DNA of 64,000 bases from Allolobophora icterica (GCA_963556255.1 OY744610.1:66926757-66990756); one strand, 5' to 3'; shown: positions 29,334-40,990, numbered from the stretch's first letter. Notes: generated from the letters alone by a model not told the origin. Numbers and translations: made by a program.

Positions 29334-31498
29334 TGTGGCGGTCAAGGTCACAGTGCGTATGTGGGAGGATTTATTTTATGCGAATAGCATCGTTTTCTTT
29401 AAGTTTATATGCGAAGGGAACAGCATCATTTCTCTTAATTTTACATGCGAAGGCCCAGCATCGATCATTTAATTTTTATTTAATTTCAATAGGCAACTGG
29501 CCGGCAACGACCGTGGCAGGGAAGCCCGATCGACGGTCTGAAGCCAGCGCATAGCGAGCAGACGCGCTCATTAGGGATGCATAGAGCCTGCCTCACGGTG
29601 TGCTGCTTTATACGTGAAGAGTTGGTTCGACTCTTCATACATAGCAATACTGTTAAACAGCGTTGTTGGTTAGCGATTCAGTTACCGATTCAAATATACT
29701 GCACTCAGTGTGGTAGGCGAGTGATTTTTTGGTTACGACCGAGTCAGAGTTCGAGTTTCCGGTTAGTACAAATATATTTACGGACGAAAGGGGCGTCCGA
29801 ATAATATAATCAGGCGATCCCGAGTACAGCTAAAGAAGTTCACTGTTGGGAGACGGGTCGACAGCGCCGATCCGGCGGGTTGGATCCCTCCGTTGATCGC
29901 GAAGCGGTTTAGATCCCGATCGTGGGAAATCTACGGCTGAGTAATACTCGGGGAAGGATACCGTTGATACACAGGAAAACCAATTCAGTGTGAGATCGAA
30001 AACCAGGGTGAATTTGGCGACGGGCAGGAAAGTCCCTCTTGGGTTTTGAAGAACTCCGCGATCGGAGCTTGTCCGGTAACCCATGAGAGTAAGGGTGACC
30101 TTCTTAAGGCAGCCATTTTCTGGAATTCTGAAATCCTTGAAACCAAGAGTAAATTTGGCGTCGGGCAAGGAAATCCCTCTTGGAGTTCGAAGAACTCCAA
30201 GATCCGACAGTGTTTGGTTTTACCCACTGAGAAGAGTTTTACGCGAATTCGGCGTACTCGACACAAGGGAAGTTTTACGCGCTTTCGGCGTCTTCGGCTG
30301 GGAGAGTTTTACGCGACTTCGGCACTCGGTGAAGTGACCGTCGGGATACCTGAAAAAACCAATTTAGTACAAAAACGATAATAAGGGTAAATTTGGCGAC
30401 AGGCAGGATCGGAGCTTGTCCGGTTACCTGTGGGAGTAAGCGTGACCCTCGTTAGGGAACCAAAATTCGGAAATTCTTGGGAACAAAATTCAGGACATTC
30501 TGGTAACCTTACGGGGTCGGCGTTACATTTGGATTGTGACACTTGGATGGCTGACACGCCGGTGGAGCGTTGGAGGGGCTCCATCGCCCGGTAACTAAAA
30601 ATAGTTACTGGGAAAGACCACTGTTACCGAAAGACCGCAGTACGGGAAAAGACCGCCCGACAACTGATTACAGTGCGGTAAGGCCAGGAAAGCGATAGAA
30701 TCAGGAAAATCTTGTATTCAAACCAGTCGTTATTCAGAGCAAATAACTTGGTGATCGAAACACGTAGTTCCGAGAACTGACCGAAGTGCGAAGTAGGGCC
30801 CACCTCGTGCGCCGGTCGGAACACAGTTCTGCGTGCGGTTAGGGAGGTTTTAGACCTAGAACCTGTCCTATCAGAAGAGAGTGTCGTGAGACCAGTACAC
30901 CGCGTTAATATTACACGGGTATATATTATCGCAAGATGTTCGCGTGTTTGAGACGGCACGACGTGACGACTCGTCAGATGTACACCTTGTCCTCTCGGAC
31001 AAGAGAACGTTCAGAGTTTTCCCCTATTGACGATAACTCGAGAGTCATGAGATGCAGAATGGTACGTGAGGGTTCGGTTAAGGTGGAGAAAAAGAGGAAG
31101 TCTTTGACTAAGAGATCTCACAGGAAGCTGAGGACTCCTGCCGGCAAGAGAGCGAACCCTGTTCTAAAGGACGGCCATCCTGAGGACGAGGACGTTGCCC
31201 ACCCGGCGACCGCGGCAGTGGCAGAGTCCGAAAGTGAGATGGAGCTTGACAGCGACACTGTTCGCAAACAAGCGATACCCTCGGGACCTCCTCTTGGAGA
31301 AATGGGCACTGAGAGCGGAGACAGGGAACCGCTCGTCTACAGCAGAAGTAGACAGGATAGTGACCCGGGCGACTCCAGAAGGTCAGTTGGCTGGAGCCGA
31401 ACCCAGCCCGACGACGAAGCAGCGTCTCGGGTAAGACCGACACAAATTGGTACCATGTCTGATGAAGGGTTAGTTGATCTCGAGCGACGAACGTCACA
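29334..31498 (+). repeat. 3' LTR (2165 bp), carries a second copy of the gag start
   Basis: Copy of 18575-20739. The ATG at 30936 opens a 199-codon frame: 188 codons are shared with Gag, then it runs 11 codons into the flank before a stop. Confidence 0.94.
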
Positions 31499-31502
31499 AT
31501 TG

Positions 31503-33232
31503 TATACTCTAATATGTACAGGTTTTTATGTGTAGTTGAGATATTTCGGTTTTAAGAGATTGCGGTTAGTCCCGCGAGTTAAAAGAAAGGCTTGTAGTTT
31601 GCCCGATGTTATCGAACGGAACCAACGGGGTCATCCTCCCCGAACATATCGAACTGTCATCACCGGGGTCTTACCTTCCCCGTATTTATACAGACCTCTG
31701 TATCGAACGGAACCACGGGGTCTTGCCCCGTCTTTATCGAACGTCACCAACGGAGTCTGCTTCCCCGTACTTTCGAACGGAATCACCCTGGTACCTGTCC
31801 CCGTACACGTCGAGCGGTCACCAACGAGGTCTGCTTCCCCGTCTTTACCGATACAGACTTATGTATTCGCTATTACTCAAGATCGGTCTCTCCCCGAGGT
31901 TTACACAGCCCGTTAAACTTCCACAATCGGGATTCAGACCGGCTCACGATCTAACGGCAGGGTGGGCCCCAAACCTGTCGAATCGGCGGTCAATCCAACA
32001 CCCAAGAGTGATTAGTTTTTGCTGTAACTCGGGATCGCACTGGTTAACTTTTTACTGACGATACTTGAACTGAGTTATCACTAACCGGGTCTTTGCCCGT
32101 GTATCTCTGACGGTCAACACCGGGTCTTTGCCCGTTTATCTCTGACGATCACCAGCGCGGTCTTTCCGCGTGTATATCTGACGCTCAACAGCGGGAACTT
32201 TGCCCATGTATCTCAAACGGTCAACTCCGGGTCCTTGCCCCGTAGGTATCGAAATGTCACCTCACGGGATCTTTTCCCGTCTTTATTGAACGGCCACCGA
32301 CTGGGGCTGCTTTCCAGTCTTTATCGAACGGAACCGCCGGGTCTTTCCCCGGACTATCGAACAGTCACCAGCGAACCAGACACCGACGGGACCTTTCCCG
32401 TCTATCTATCGAACGGAACCGCCGAGGTCGCCTTCCCCGGACTTTACCGACACAGACCTGTGAGCCTTTATTCCTCACGATCGGTCTTTCTCCGTATGTA
32501 TCAAACCAGACATCCACCGGTCTTTCCAGTATATATCGAAACGAACATCTACGGGGTCTGCTTCCCCGTGTTTTGACACAGACCTGTTTATCTGCGGGGT
32601 CCTTCCCCGTCTTTACCGATACAGACCTGTGAGCCATTATCTCTCACGATCGGTCTTTCCCCGAATCAGCCTTCCATGATCAGACTCGGTACTGCTCGCG
32701 ATCTACAACAGAGCGGGCCCTTACTCCGTTGGATCGACGCTTTGCCAGCACTGGTCAGACCGCCTTTGGAGCGGCTGTCACTCGGGAGCGCACTACGACT
32801 AAAGAACCGTATCGCTGTATATGCAGAGTGCACACATCGCCACTCTACGATATAAGCAAAACACCGTGAGGCAGTCTTTACTTATCCCTCGCCACACTAT
32901 ACCGTGGCTTGTTCCTTATATACTAGCCTACGCACACCTTTTCAAATACAGGTGTCTAAGGTATCGAAATCAACCTATAATATTAAGCGCCGCCCTAGCT
33001 TTAGGCCTTATTTATTGGACCTGAAAGCGTGTAATATTATACAAATTGATAATTTGAATCGCTTAAATGGCAAAAACAAGCTAAAACTTAAATATTGGCT
33101 ATTATTAAATCGCGTTAACGCTACCATCTACGTATCGGCCGCTGGTGCACTACGTCGCCGGATACCGCGTCAACAAGAAAGCTATTATTATATCATAACC
33201 TACATTCAAGCCACTGTGGCCAGTCCGCCACA
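31503..33232 (-). mobile_element. Solo LTR, 5' half
   Basis: Outer half of the solo LTR described at 16962-18574. It begins on the minus strand TGTGGCGGACTGG, close to the young LTR start TGTGGCGGTCAAG, and is followed by GGAT. Confidence 0.85.
31606..32665. repeat. Minisatellite with ACGGGG...CCCCGT inverted repeats
   Basis: About 25 imperfect units of 35-45 bp each read TATCGAACGG, then (G/A)TCACC, then a short inverted repeat such as CGGGGTCTTTCCCCG. Every unit could fold as a small stem. It lies in what should be the U3 part of the solo LTR. Confidence 0.9.
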
Positions 33233-33861
33233 GGATTATGTACATTGATTGAGGAAAATATGTACAACTGTCACTGCACAGCATTGTGACATTTGAGTGA
33301 AAGAGGACAATTGATTAAACGCAGCTGAAATATTCTTAGCACATTCTTAAACTCTTATTAAGGTTGTTATGAAACATATTTTAAGGATGCTCACACCAGC
33401 CAAACAAATCATATTAAGTGAATAAGTAAGTAAGTAATCTTTTATTAGGAAGAACCAAACGCTCATACTTTACAACAACACATACACTTGGCGAAAAGTA
33501 GCACAATAGGGTCTCTCACTAGAACAAAAAACAGCTGCAATATTATAACCAGTTTTAGAATGTCTTATTTATATACAGTTATATCTATAGCTATGATCTG
33601 ACGAACATAAACTTAACTCAGCTCTACAAATGGAAACAGTTTATATCTTGGAACAAGCATTGAGACTAGCATTATCCCAATTTTTATATTTGTACTGTGA
33701 GCGCAGGATGAAGGATTTCTTACGAAGCAGTGCATGAAACTACGGTAATTCAAATGCATTCCCCTTTTTCGTAAGTTCAATTTATGAAGGTGCTTTTTTA
33801 TTTTTCCATAACTTTAATGAGGAACCCTTATCTAGGTACACGAGCCATGTGACGAAATTAA

Positions 33862-33912
33862 ACGAAAATCGAATATATAGAGACTTTAGTAATCATAGTA
33901 AAGGTGTTTAAG
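33862..33912 (+). promoter_or_regulatory. Promoter-like composite module
   Basis: ACGAAAATCGA at 33862, TATATAG at 33874 and AAAGGTGTTTAAG at 33900. The spacing is 26 bp. Confidence 0.5.
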
Positions 33913-34299
33913 AACAACATTGTATTCTTCATATTTTCTAAAGTTTAACGGGATCTTGCGGCACCCATACGGCGTTGGCGTCGATAGGAGTAAAAGCAAT
34001 TCCTAGTTCACGTCGTTATTACATATACCCACGACATCAAGAAAAGCCGTTAGAGTCAAGTTTATAAATTGTTGATAGCATCGACATGTACAGAAAAACG
34101 AAAATGTTAAGACATGATTGCGTTCTTACAGCCTAACGACATCTTGTGGCATCGAAGGCCGTAATTGAGATCGACATGAAATATTCTTTGAACAGTTCTC
34201 ATCGTAAAGCTTATTGCGCTTTTGTGTGGTACCTATAAATGCGCTGTATGATGTATCTCATATGAAGTATCTGAAGTATCTGATACAATTATACTGATA

Positions 34300-34412
34300 T
34301 CTACAGCAAGATGTCGTTAAGCTCTCGAAAATGCAAAGAATATCATGTTTTCTTAGACACCTTTAATATAGTTACAAATGGCGTTATATATAAATATATT
34401 TGATTTTCGTTT
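34300..34412 (-). promoter_or_regulatory. Promoter-like module with downstream block
   Basis: On the minus strand: ACGAAAATC, TATATATAACGCC, AAAGGTGTCTAAGAAAAC, then GAGAGCTTAACGACATCTTGC. Best inverted match to 15714-15800. Confidence 0.5.
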
Positions 34413-34761
34413 GTTAGCTGATTATAGCATCCGTTCACATGAATGAAGGCTGATGAAATATTCACAGGAGAAGAAGAATATTATTTGAAAGTGCAAACAA
34501 CCACCGAACAATTTTACGACATCTTTTGGCCGCAGAGTCGTTGACGTCATGTTAAAGAAAATCCACTTCCGCCTTATGTAGGACATTGAATTTAGCTAAC
34601 GATTAGTAGACCTAGTTGTTCCATTTGTTCTAATACGTTATCTTATGGCATCAAAGTCCGTTGGCGTTGATATCAAATTTTGATGCTCTTTTTGCCATAG
34701 TATCAGTTCAGTAAACAATTGATGGTTAGTTGCCGTTTAACGACACTGTGTCATAACAAAG

Positions 34762-35628
34762 ATGAATTGCAGAAGCCACAAGATATCGTTAAACACTGCT
34801 ACTGAACTCACACTTGGAGAACGCGTTGTGAACCAACTGACTTCAAATCTACCAACAGGAAGTCTTGTTGCTTTTGACAATTTCTTTACCACTGTAAACC
34901 TCCTGGAAATGCTAAGATCAAAGGATATTTTTGCGGTGGGAACTGTTAGAGTAAACAGAAGAGGATTACCTGCAATGATGAAAGAAAAACAGAAGCTTTC
35001 TCGTGGGGAGTTTGCATATAGAACTAAAGGAAATATTGCAGCCATCAAATGGATGGACAACAAACCGGTTACTATGTTGACATCATCTAGCAGCCCAAGA
35101 ACTCTGGAAAAAATTTTGAGAAGAAACAGAGACGGAACAAGAACAGAGATTTCTTGCCCCAAAGCTGTGGCAACTTATAACAGAATAATGGGCGGCGTTG
35201 ATAAGTTTGACCAGCTCCGAGAGAGGTATGCCATTGGACGGCGTTCAGTGAAATGGTTGCACAGAATTTTCTACTATTTGATTGATCTGGCTATTGTGAA
35301 TGCATTTGTTATGTGGAAGCTAACAAAACAAACGGGCAATCATGATCAGCTGACTTTCAGGATTCGTTTGGCTAGGCAGTTGATCGGGAACTTTACTAAC
35401 CGCAAGAGGAAGGGGAAGGTGCCATCATTTATTTCTAACAAGAAGCAGGTGCCAAATGATGTCAGACTGGCTAATGTTGGTGTCCACATACCCACCACAG
35501 GACTAACTTACAGGCGATGCAGACACTGCAGCACCCGAAAGGTGGAAAAAAGAACACGGTGTTTGTGTACAACGTGCAGTGTTCCATTGTGTCTGGATCC
35601 CTGTTTTAGACAGTTTCACAATAAATAA
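34762..35628 (+). pseudogene. piggyBac transposase, C-terminal half
   Basis: The 288-codon frame starts in flanking DNA; transposase sequence starts near 34798. It has the second catalytic Asp in VAFDNFFTT (about 39), the third in MGGVDKFDQ (about 147), and the C-terminal Cys-rich finger (CRHCSTR...CTTCSVPLCLDPCFRQFH). The N-terminal half with the first catalytic Asp is missing, so it cannot be active. The right end of the element survives at 39359, next to TTAA. A deletion or rearrangement joined it to the end of the copy-2 block. Confidence 0.93.
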
Positions 35629-36201
35629 AACAGCCTTTGAAACACTGAACTATTTTACACATACAAATATTTTCCTTTATTGCACTATTATCAAAATAAC
35701 TGTTATTACTCTAGCCATTGTTATTACTCTACATGGGAAAATGTATGGCTTCCGGCGGGCTGTGGTAAATATGCTTCCCACCCCTATCCAAGTGGGGGCA
35801 TAACCCCCCAAATAGGTACTAAGATCATTTCTTGTCTAAAGTTAAATATATAGTAGGGACCTGCGAATCACAAATTTTCCGTCGAATCGAATCTCGAATC
35901 GAATCGGGGGTAAAGATTCGAATTCGAATCGAATCTCGAATCGAATCAGCGGGTACCATGTTTGATATTCATGTAGTGTGTATGTGATAGCACAGGCGTA
36001 CAACAGTATCAATAGGCCCTACCTCAATGACATTTATGCAGTTTAAAATCAATTAAACTAAACATTAAGCTAATAAACAGAATTAACAATAACACAAATA
36101 ATTTATGAGTTAAGTAAGTAAGTATATTCTTTATTGTACCAACTGCATAACCACACTTTGGTGTACATTCATCCAAGCCAGGCATGGGCAACTTCTTTTA
36201 A

Positions 36202-37011
36202 CCCTCTGAAGTACCCCTGGGGGTATTTTTGACCCCCACATATATTTCTTATTATATATTTCCTCAACTATGCAATGCATGCGTATTAACTTCTAAGACA
36301 TTGATTCTATGTTTCTGCTCAACAGATTCATTCAATTTAGTACGTCATTCTTGAAGCAGGGAACCAGTGTTGGTGTTTGACAGAGAAAGTAAACAAATAG
36401 TAGTGCAAACATGGCGACCTATTCGCATAGCGCGGTGATGAAACATATTAATGAGTGGTTAGACAATGAAAACGACGTATCTGACTTGAGTGATGGTTCA
36501 GATCCATCAAGTGATGAAGAAGATCAGTTGGAAGTACAAAATGTACAGCCGTCAGATGAAGATATAGACATAGCCGGAGATGTTCATGACGATGATGACA
36601 CGGACCTTTACAGTGTTGATGAACACGAACCCGTGGACACTGTGTTGGATGTTATCAATTCTGTGGCCAGTGGTAGTGGCTTCATTGAAGAAAATACTTC
36701 CGGACTTTATTCTTCTCGAGACGGGAATGTGTGGTCTGACACTGCTTCTGTTCAGGACGACTAGGCCTAATTGAATATTTTCGAACACGCTTCCTTGTCA
36801 AGAAAATCGATACGAACCACAGACCTATATCTTCTTATGATATATTATAATTTGGATGCTATGACTTCAGATATTATATCTACTATGTTGATATTGTGCA
36901 TTAGTTGTTTCATTGGAAATATTACACTCAAAACATGCTTAAAATAGTGGGGGTCCATTTGACCCCCAGGGGTACTGAAACGTGGTTTTCAAAAAGGGGT
37001 GCCACCGAGGG
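36202..37011. mobile_element. piggyBac-type element, TTAA-flanked, 810 bp
   Basis: TTAA at 36198-36201 and 37012-37015. The ends are CCCTCTGAAGTACCCCTGGGGG and, inverted, CCCTCGGTGGCACCCC. It contains the frame at 36411-36764 but no catalytic domain. Confidence 0.9.
36411..36764 (+). CDS. Acidic N-terminal fragment, probably piggyBac transposase
   Basis: 117 codons, strongly acidic (Asp/Glu/Ser-rich: SDEEDQLEVQ, DDDDTDLYS), ending ...GNVWSDTASVQDD. It lies entirely within a TTAA-flanked element whose ends are of piggyBac type. An acidic, disordered N-terminus is usual in piggyBac transposases, so I read it as exon-1-like residue of a deleted copy. No DDD domain is present. Confidence 0.5.
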   Translation: MATYSHSAVMKHINEWLDNENDVSDLSDGSDPSSDEEDQLEVQNVQPSDEDIDIAGDVHDDDDTDLYSVDEHEPVDTVLDVINSVASGSGFIEENTSGLYSSRDGNVWSDTASVQDD

Positions 37012-37629
37012 TTAACAGAGGGCCGCTCTAAGATTTTAAGGGCACCTCTGGGATCGTATGCCAATCGCAGACTAATTTCTGCAGATTAATTTGACCCAGA
37101 AAATGAGACAATAATTATTAATTGTATTCAAAATAAATATTGTGGAATAATTTTTACGGTTAAGCTTCAAGTTTAAAGTAAATGAAAATAATTTTCATGA
37201 TGAAAGCATAGGCCTAATTATCCAAATACCTACAGTTCTAAACTACAATAAAAATCAAAACATGTTTCAAGTTCCTTCAGTTTTAAAAATAGGCCTACAT
37301 AGAACTGTGTACAGTGCATCCATTTGCTAGATGTGCAATATTTTATATATAATAATGATCAAGGTGAGATCTGACACTTCTTCCCACCACACAAATCCGG
37401 AATGTTTGCTTTAATGTTCGAAGTGCCAATTCGAAGTTCATTGGAGAGATTGTCATCTGTTAGTCTGCATCCGTTTTTGCATTTTGTTAGTTTCATCTCT
37501 GAGAAGAACTGTACACGAATTCGCGAAAACAGGTGCTTGGAAACAGTGCAACCATTTTCAGGGCATGATATCTATGTGAAGGGTAAGAATCCTGAGATAT
37601 GTACAGTTTATAGAACTAAATCAGAGGTA

Positions 37630-39038
37630 GGGGAGACCGGGGCTATATGTTACAATTCCCACTTTTTTGTAAATTGGCTGTTCCTCAGCACCTGAGTTTT
37701 CCTAAGACCAAGGGGGTTTAGTACTTCATTATGTTACACACAGATTGGTCACAGTAGATTTTGTTAATAGTTTATGAATTTTGTGCAATATTGGTGTTAG
37801 GCAAGCTACTGGAATGTAACAAATAACCCCGATAAAGGGGTTACATGTTACATTCCCCGGGGTTGCAATGTTACACAGGTAGAATTGACATTTTTACAGT
37901 AAATGTAAAGTGATTATTAAACAGGAACATCACTAACAATACAAAAGATTATTCAGAACTGATTAGGCCTATGTAAAGTCTGAAGTTCTTCAACAGTTGA
38001 TGAAATAAAACGACGAAAAATAAACTGAACTACTAGTTAAATCAGAAATCAGTTAAATGGGTCTACTTAAGCTTAGGCCTAGTCAGAGTCATAACAGTTG
38101 TGGCATACATAATAATCGTTTCCATCAGTGCAATTGTCGTGTGCCCATTCAGGGGCGGATCCAGAAGGTCTATCAGGGGGGGGGCCAAAAATTTTATAGT
38201 CATCTCTCAAAAAAGTTTATGACCTTTGTACATTTTACTCATCCACGCCTACAGGGGGGGGGCACGCCTGTGTAAACATCATAAAACGCCCATAAAACAC
38301 ATGGTAAAAATAATAAAAAAATTTCAAATGGGGGGCCATGGCCGGATTGGCCCCCCTGGATCCGCCCCTGTGCCCATTCACCACATTCTAGGCATAGTAC
38401 CCAGTCCTCATCGAACGATTCGCCGCAAACCAGGCAAACCGTTTTCTTAGATTTATTATAATTGTCGCTGTTTTTCGTAACTGAACTCTTTTTGCGGGTT
38501 TTCGGAGCAGATTATTCAAACATTAAGCTAGTGCCCGTTGCAATTACACGGTAGCCTACAGCTTATTCTTAATGACATAGAAATCAAGACTTATTGGCCT
38601 ACATAGGCCAATAAGTCAACAGCACAAGTTAATAATGCGGGGCTATATGTTACAAATGTAACATATAGCCCCCTAGGCACATCTTCGTAAACAACAAGCT
38701 TTTACACATACAACGGTCAAGCTACATCGCTAGTAATATTCTGTTTATAAACACATATCACCATGCCACCAACACGCAGAATATGACAACCAAAGTACTA
38801 AAACTGGCCGCAGAAATAACAAAAATGCGCACTTACCTTTGAAAAAGATATCTGCTCAAAAAACGTTTATTTGCCCTAAATTGGTCACGCTGTCAAATAT
38901 CTCAACAGCTCCGCCATTATACCTGCAGGCCAACTGTGTGCATGCGCTAGAACATAGATATACACTACAAATAAGTAAACACCATAGATATATCGATATA
39001 ACATATAGCCCCATGTAACATATAGCCCCGGTCTCCCC
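37630..39038. mobile_element. TIR element with GGGGAGACCGGGGCTATATG ends
   Basis: The inverted ends share 28 bp beginning GTAGGGGAGACCGGGGC, with TA at both borders (37628-37629, 39039-39040). GGGGCTATATGTTACA recurs inside as a near-perfect palindrome (38639-38672). It is AT-rich without coding sequence. The TA borders suggest a Tc1/mariner-like target, but the superfamily is not settled. Confidence 0.65.
38150..38370. mobile_element. hAT-type MITE, TSD TGCCCATT
   Basis: 221 bp with ends CAGGGGCGGATCCAG and CTGGATCCGCCCCTG. Perfect 8-bp repeats TGCCCATT lie at 38142-38149 and 38371-38378. Confidence 0.95.
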
Positions 39039-39299
39039 TACTTAACGAAATTTCCTTTTCAATTCACTGTTTCTGAGGGTTTGCTATCGTCGCGTGCCTC
39101 GTTGCACGCAGAAATTCAACAACCAATCCACGCGCAGCTGACAATTAAAACAATTAGTTTACAACAAGGGGCTAATCATTTTTCTGAAAAAGATTCGAAA
39201 TTTTTCGAATCATGACATCATTTTCGAATCGAATCGAATACCGCCGCCCGATTCGTTTTCGAATCGAATATCGAAGCTTCGCAGGTCCCTAATATATAG

Positions 39300-39359
39300 T
39301 CATGTTTCAATCACTTGCAACATTTAAACTTGTGTGCTTCTTGACGGCCCTTGAAAGGG
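39300..39359 (+). mobile_element. Right end of the broken piggyBac
   Basis: It ends CCTTGAAAGGG against TTAA (39360-39363). The TTAA coincides with the GTTTAAGAAGAAC of an AAAGGTG module, so this insertion destroyed that module. Confidence 0.75.
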
Positions 39360-40147
39360 TTAAGAAGAACATAATATTCTTTGCATTTTCCAGAGCTTAA
39401 CGACATCTTGCTGCACCATTTTGAGTTTGCTCTTCATTAAATTTTGTACTTTCGAAAAGAACGCACCGTATATAGAGATTAGTAGTAGTAGTTTCAGTTT
39501 AACGACGCTGTGATAACAAAGATCATTGGCGTCGCCCTCCTCCTTTATGAAGGCTTGGGACTGGCAATGCCAAACTACTACTTTGAATCACGCAGGATTT
39601 AGTATTCAGAGTTTAATGATATTCCTGTGGCTGTCAAGGTCGTTGACGTCTACTCATCTTAGAGAAAATCCAGTTCCATATTAGGTCACCAGAAACATGT
39701 AGGCCGGTTTAATTGAAGGTGTCTAAAAAGAACCTATGCTCCACGCAGTATTCAGTATTTAAGAGTTTAATAATATCTCTGCTCTGCCTTCTCTCTTGAT
39801 CTGGCCTTCTGGAAATCGGACTAGGATCATTTTGGACTACCTTTGGAAATTCCCCTCTGATTTTATTTGGCCTTCTGGAGACTGGGCTCGGACTTCTCGT
39901 GGATTACTCTCTGGAAACACCCTCTGATCTGACGTAGCGCTCGTGAATAGGCTGGTCCCCCGCGCTTGGCCTTCGAGTGGCGCTTTAGAAGTTTGGAGAT
40001 TATGATTACGATTACGATTACGATGTGTTCGCCAGATCCGCGTGTGATTAAATCAATTAACAATAATGATCTTATATAGGCCATTGGTTAAGTATAAAAA
40101 GGTGTCTAACAAGAACCTGATATTTTCCTCTGCTGAGCAGTATTTAA
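39360..40147 (+). repeat. Paralogous block, copy 3 (left part)
   Basis: Matches 15765-16752 without the hAT MITE. It contains ATCATTGGCGTCGCCCTCC (39521), the GTTTAATGATATTCC block, the inverted AAGCGC module and the TTATATAGG/AAAAAGGTGTCTAAC module (40072-40110). Confidence 0.75.
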
Positions 40148-40986
40148 CCCTCGAGTACCCAAGCTATTTTTTGGTACACGAATGCCCAACGGGGGGGTCC
40201 GACTGGACCCCAATGTTTTCATAGTGATATCTGGAGAACGGATTGGAATATTTTAACGGGATTTGGCTTGTTATAATCCAAATTCAATTTGCAATCGACT
40301 GATATATGGTATTTCACAATAGCGCCACCTGGTGAAACTTTATTTGAACTTTTATAGGGGGCCTACTCTTTTGTAGTTTCTTTGCAATTTCGGGATTTTT
40401 CGCATGTATTCAATTCTACGTATGTAGTTGTTCCCTGGTTGTGGGGTACAGGATTGGAATATTTTAACGGGATTTGGCTTGTTATAATCCAAATTCAATT
40501 TGCATTCGACTGATACATGGTATATTACAATAACTTGCGCTAAAAATTTATTTCTGGGTTGGTAAACCATATGCCAGTATGACCACCAGCCGCATATCTT
40601 GGGGTGTCCTTGGTATATGCTATGGTTGTGGGGTGCAGGAATGGAATATTTTAACGGGATTTGGCTTGTTATAATCCAAATTCAATTTGCAATCGACTGA
40701 TATATGGTATTTCACAATAACGTGCGTTAAAATAATTTATTTTTGGGTTGGCAAACTATATGCCAGTGTGACCATCAGCCGCATATCTTGGGGGTGTCCT
40801 TGGTATATGCTATGGTTGTGGGCTACAGGGTGGTAGTATAATCACGCAAAATATAACATACGAAGCCCAATTGAATGCTTTAGGATGTCCTAAAAGCATT
40901 TCTACAATTTCATAGCCGTTCTAAAGTTATCCGTGAAAAGCGGGTCTGGGGTCCGGTCGGACCCCCCCCCCTTGGGCATTCGAGGG
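40148..40986. mobile_element. piggyBac-type MITE with internal triplication
   Basis: 839 bp between TTAA at 40144-40147 and 40987-40990. The ends are CCCTCGAGTACCC and, inverted, CCCTCGAATGCCC. The uninterrupted site is preserved at 16750-16756. The interior has three copies, about 190-210 bp apart, of a block starting GGAATATTTTAACGGGATTTGG (40245, 40456, 40642). Confidence 0.92.
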
Positions 40987-40990
40987 TTAA

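Larger units (their letters stand above)
18575..31498 (+). mobile_element. Complete Ty3/gypsy element with 2165-bp LTRs
   Basis: A 12.9-kb element inserted in the solo LTR. Its LTRs, 18575-20739 and 29334-31498, sit at a constant offset of 10759 with no indel, and I saw no base difference. It is flanked by ATTG (18571-18574 and 31499-31502). A tRNA-Leu-type primer site, a polypurine tract, gag, protease, RT, RNase H and integrase are all present. A TTAA-flanked element at 26049-27280 interrupts pol. Identical LTRs imply very recent insertion, and the interruption is younger still unless the copied template already carried it. Confidence 0.95.
33233..34797 (+). repeat. Paralogous block, copy 2 (right part)
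   Basis: Continues the block cut at 16961. It matches 3549-5550 and 41240-42060 and holds the shared (GTAA)n tail (33423). Conserved blocks lie near 33950, 34025, 34138, 34295(-), 34515, 34630, 34740 and 34780(-). At 34797 it joins broken piggyBac sequence directly, whereas the paralogs continue GGAAACTAAT. Confidence 0.75.
35854..39291. mobile_element. hAT-like non-autonomous element, 3.4 kb, TSD ATATATAG
   Basis: The inverted ends TAGGGACCTGCGAA...TTCGCAGGTCCCTA are flanked by perfect 8-bp repeats ATATATAG (35846-35853, 39292-39299). Both ends carry subterminal runs of TCGAATCGAATC. It sits in the 3' part of the piggyBac remnant and itself carries at least three other elements. I see no hAT transposase, so it would depend on one in trans. 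Confidence 0.93.

Noticed and set aside
18575..31498. Two tandem retroelements, the second truncated
   Set aside because: The repeat ends exactly at a TG...CA boundary with an ATTG duplication on both sides and a primer site after the first copy, so both copies are LTRs of one element.
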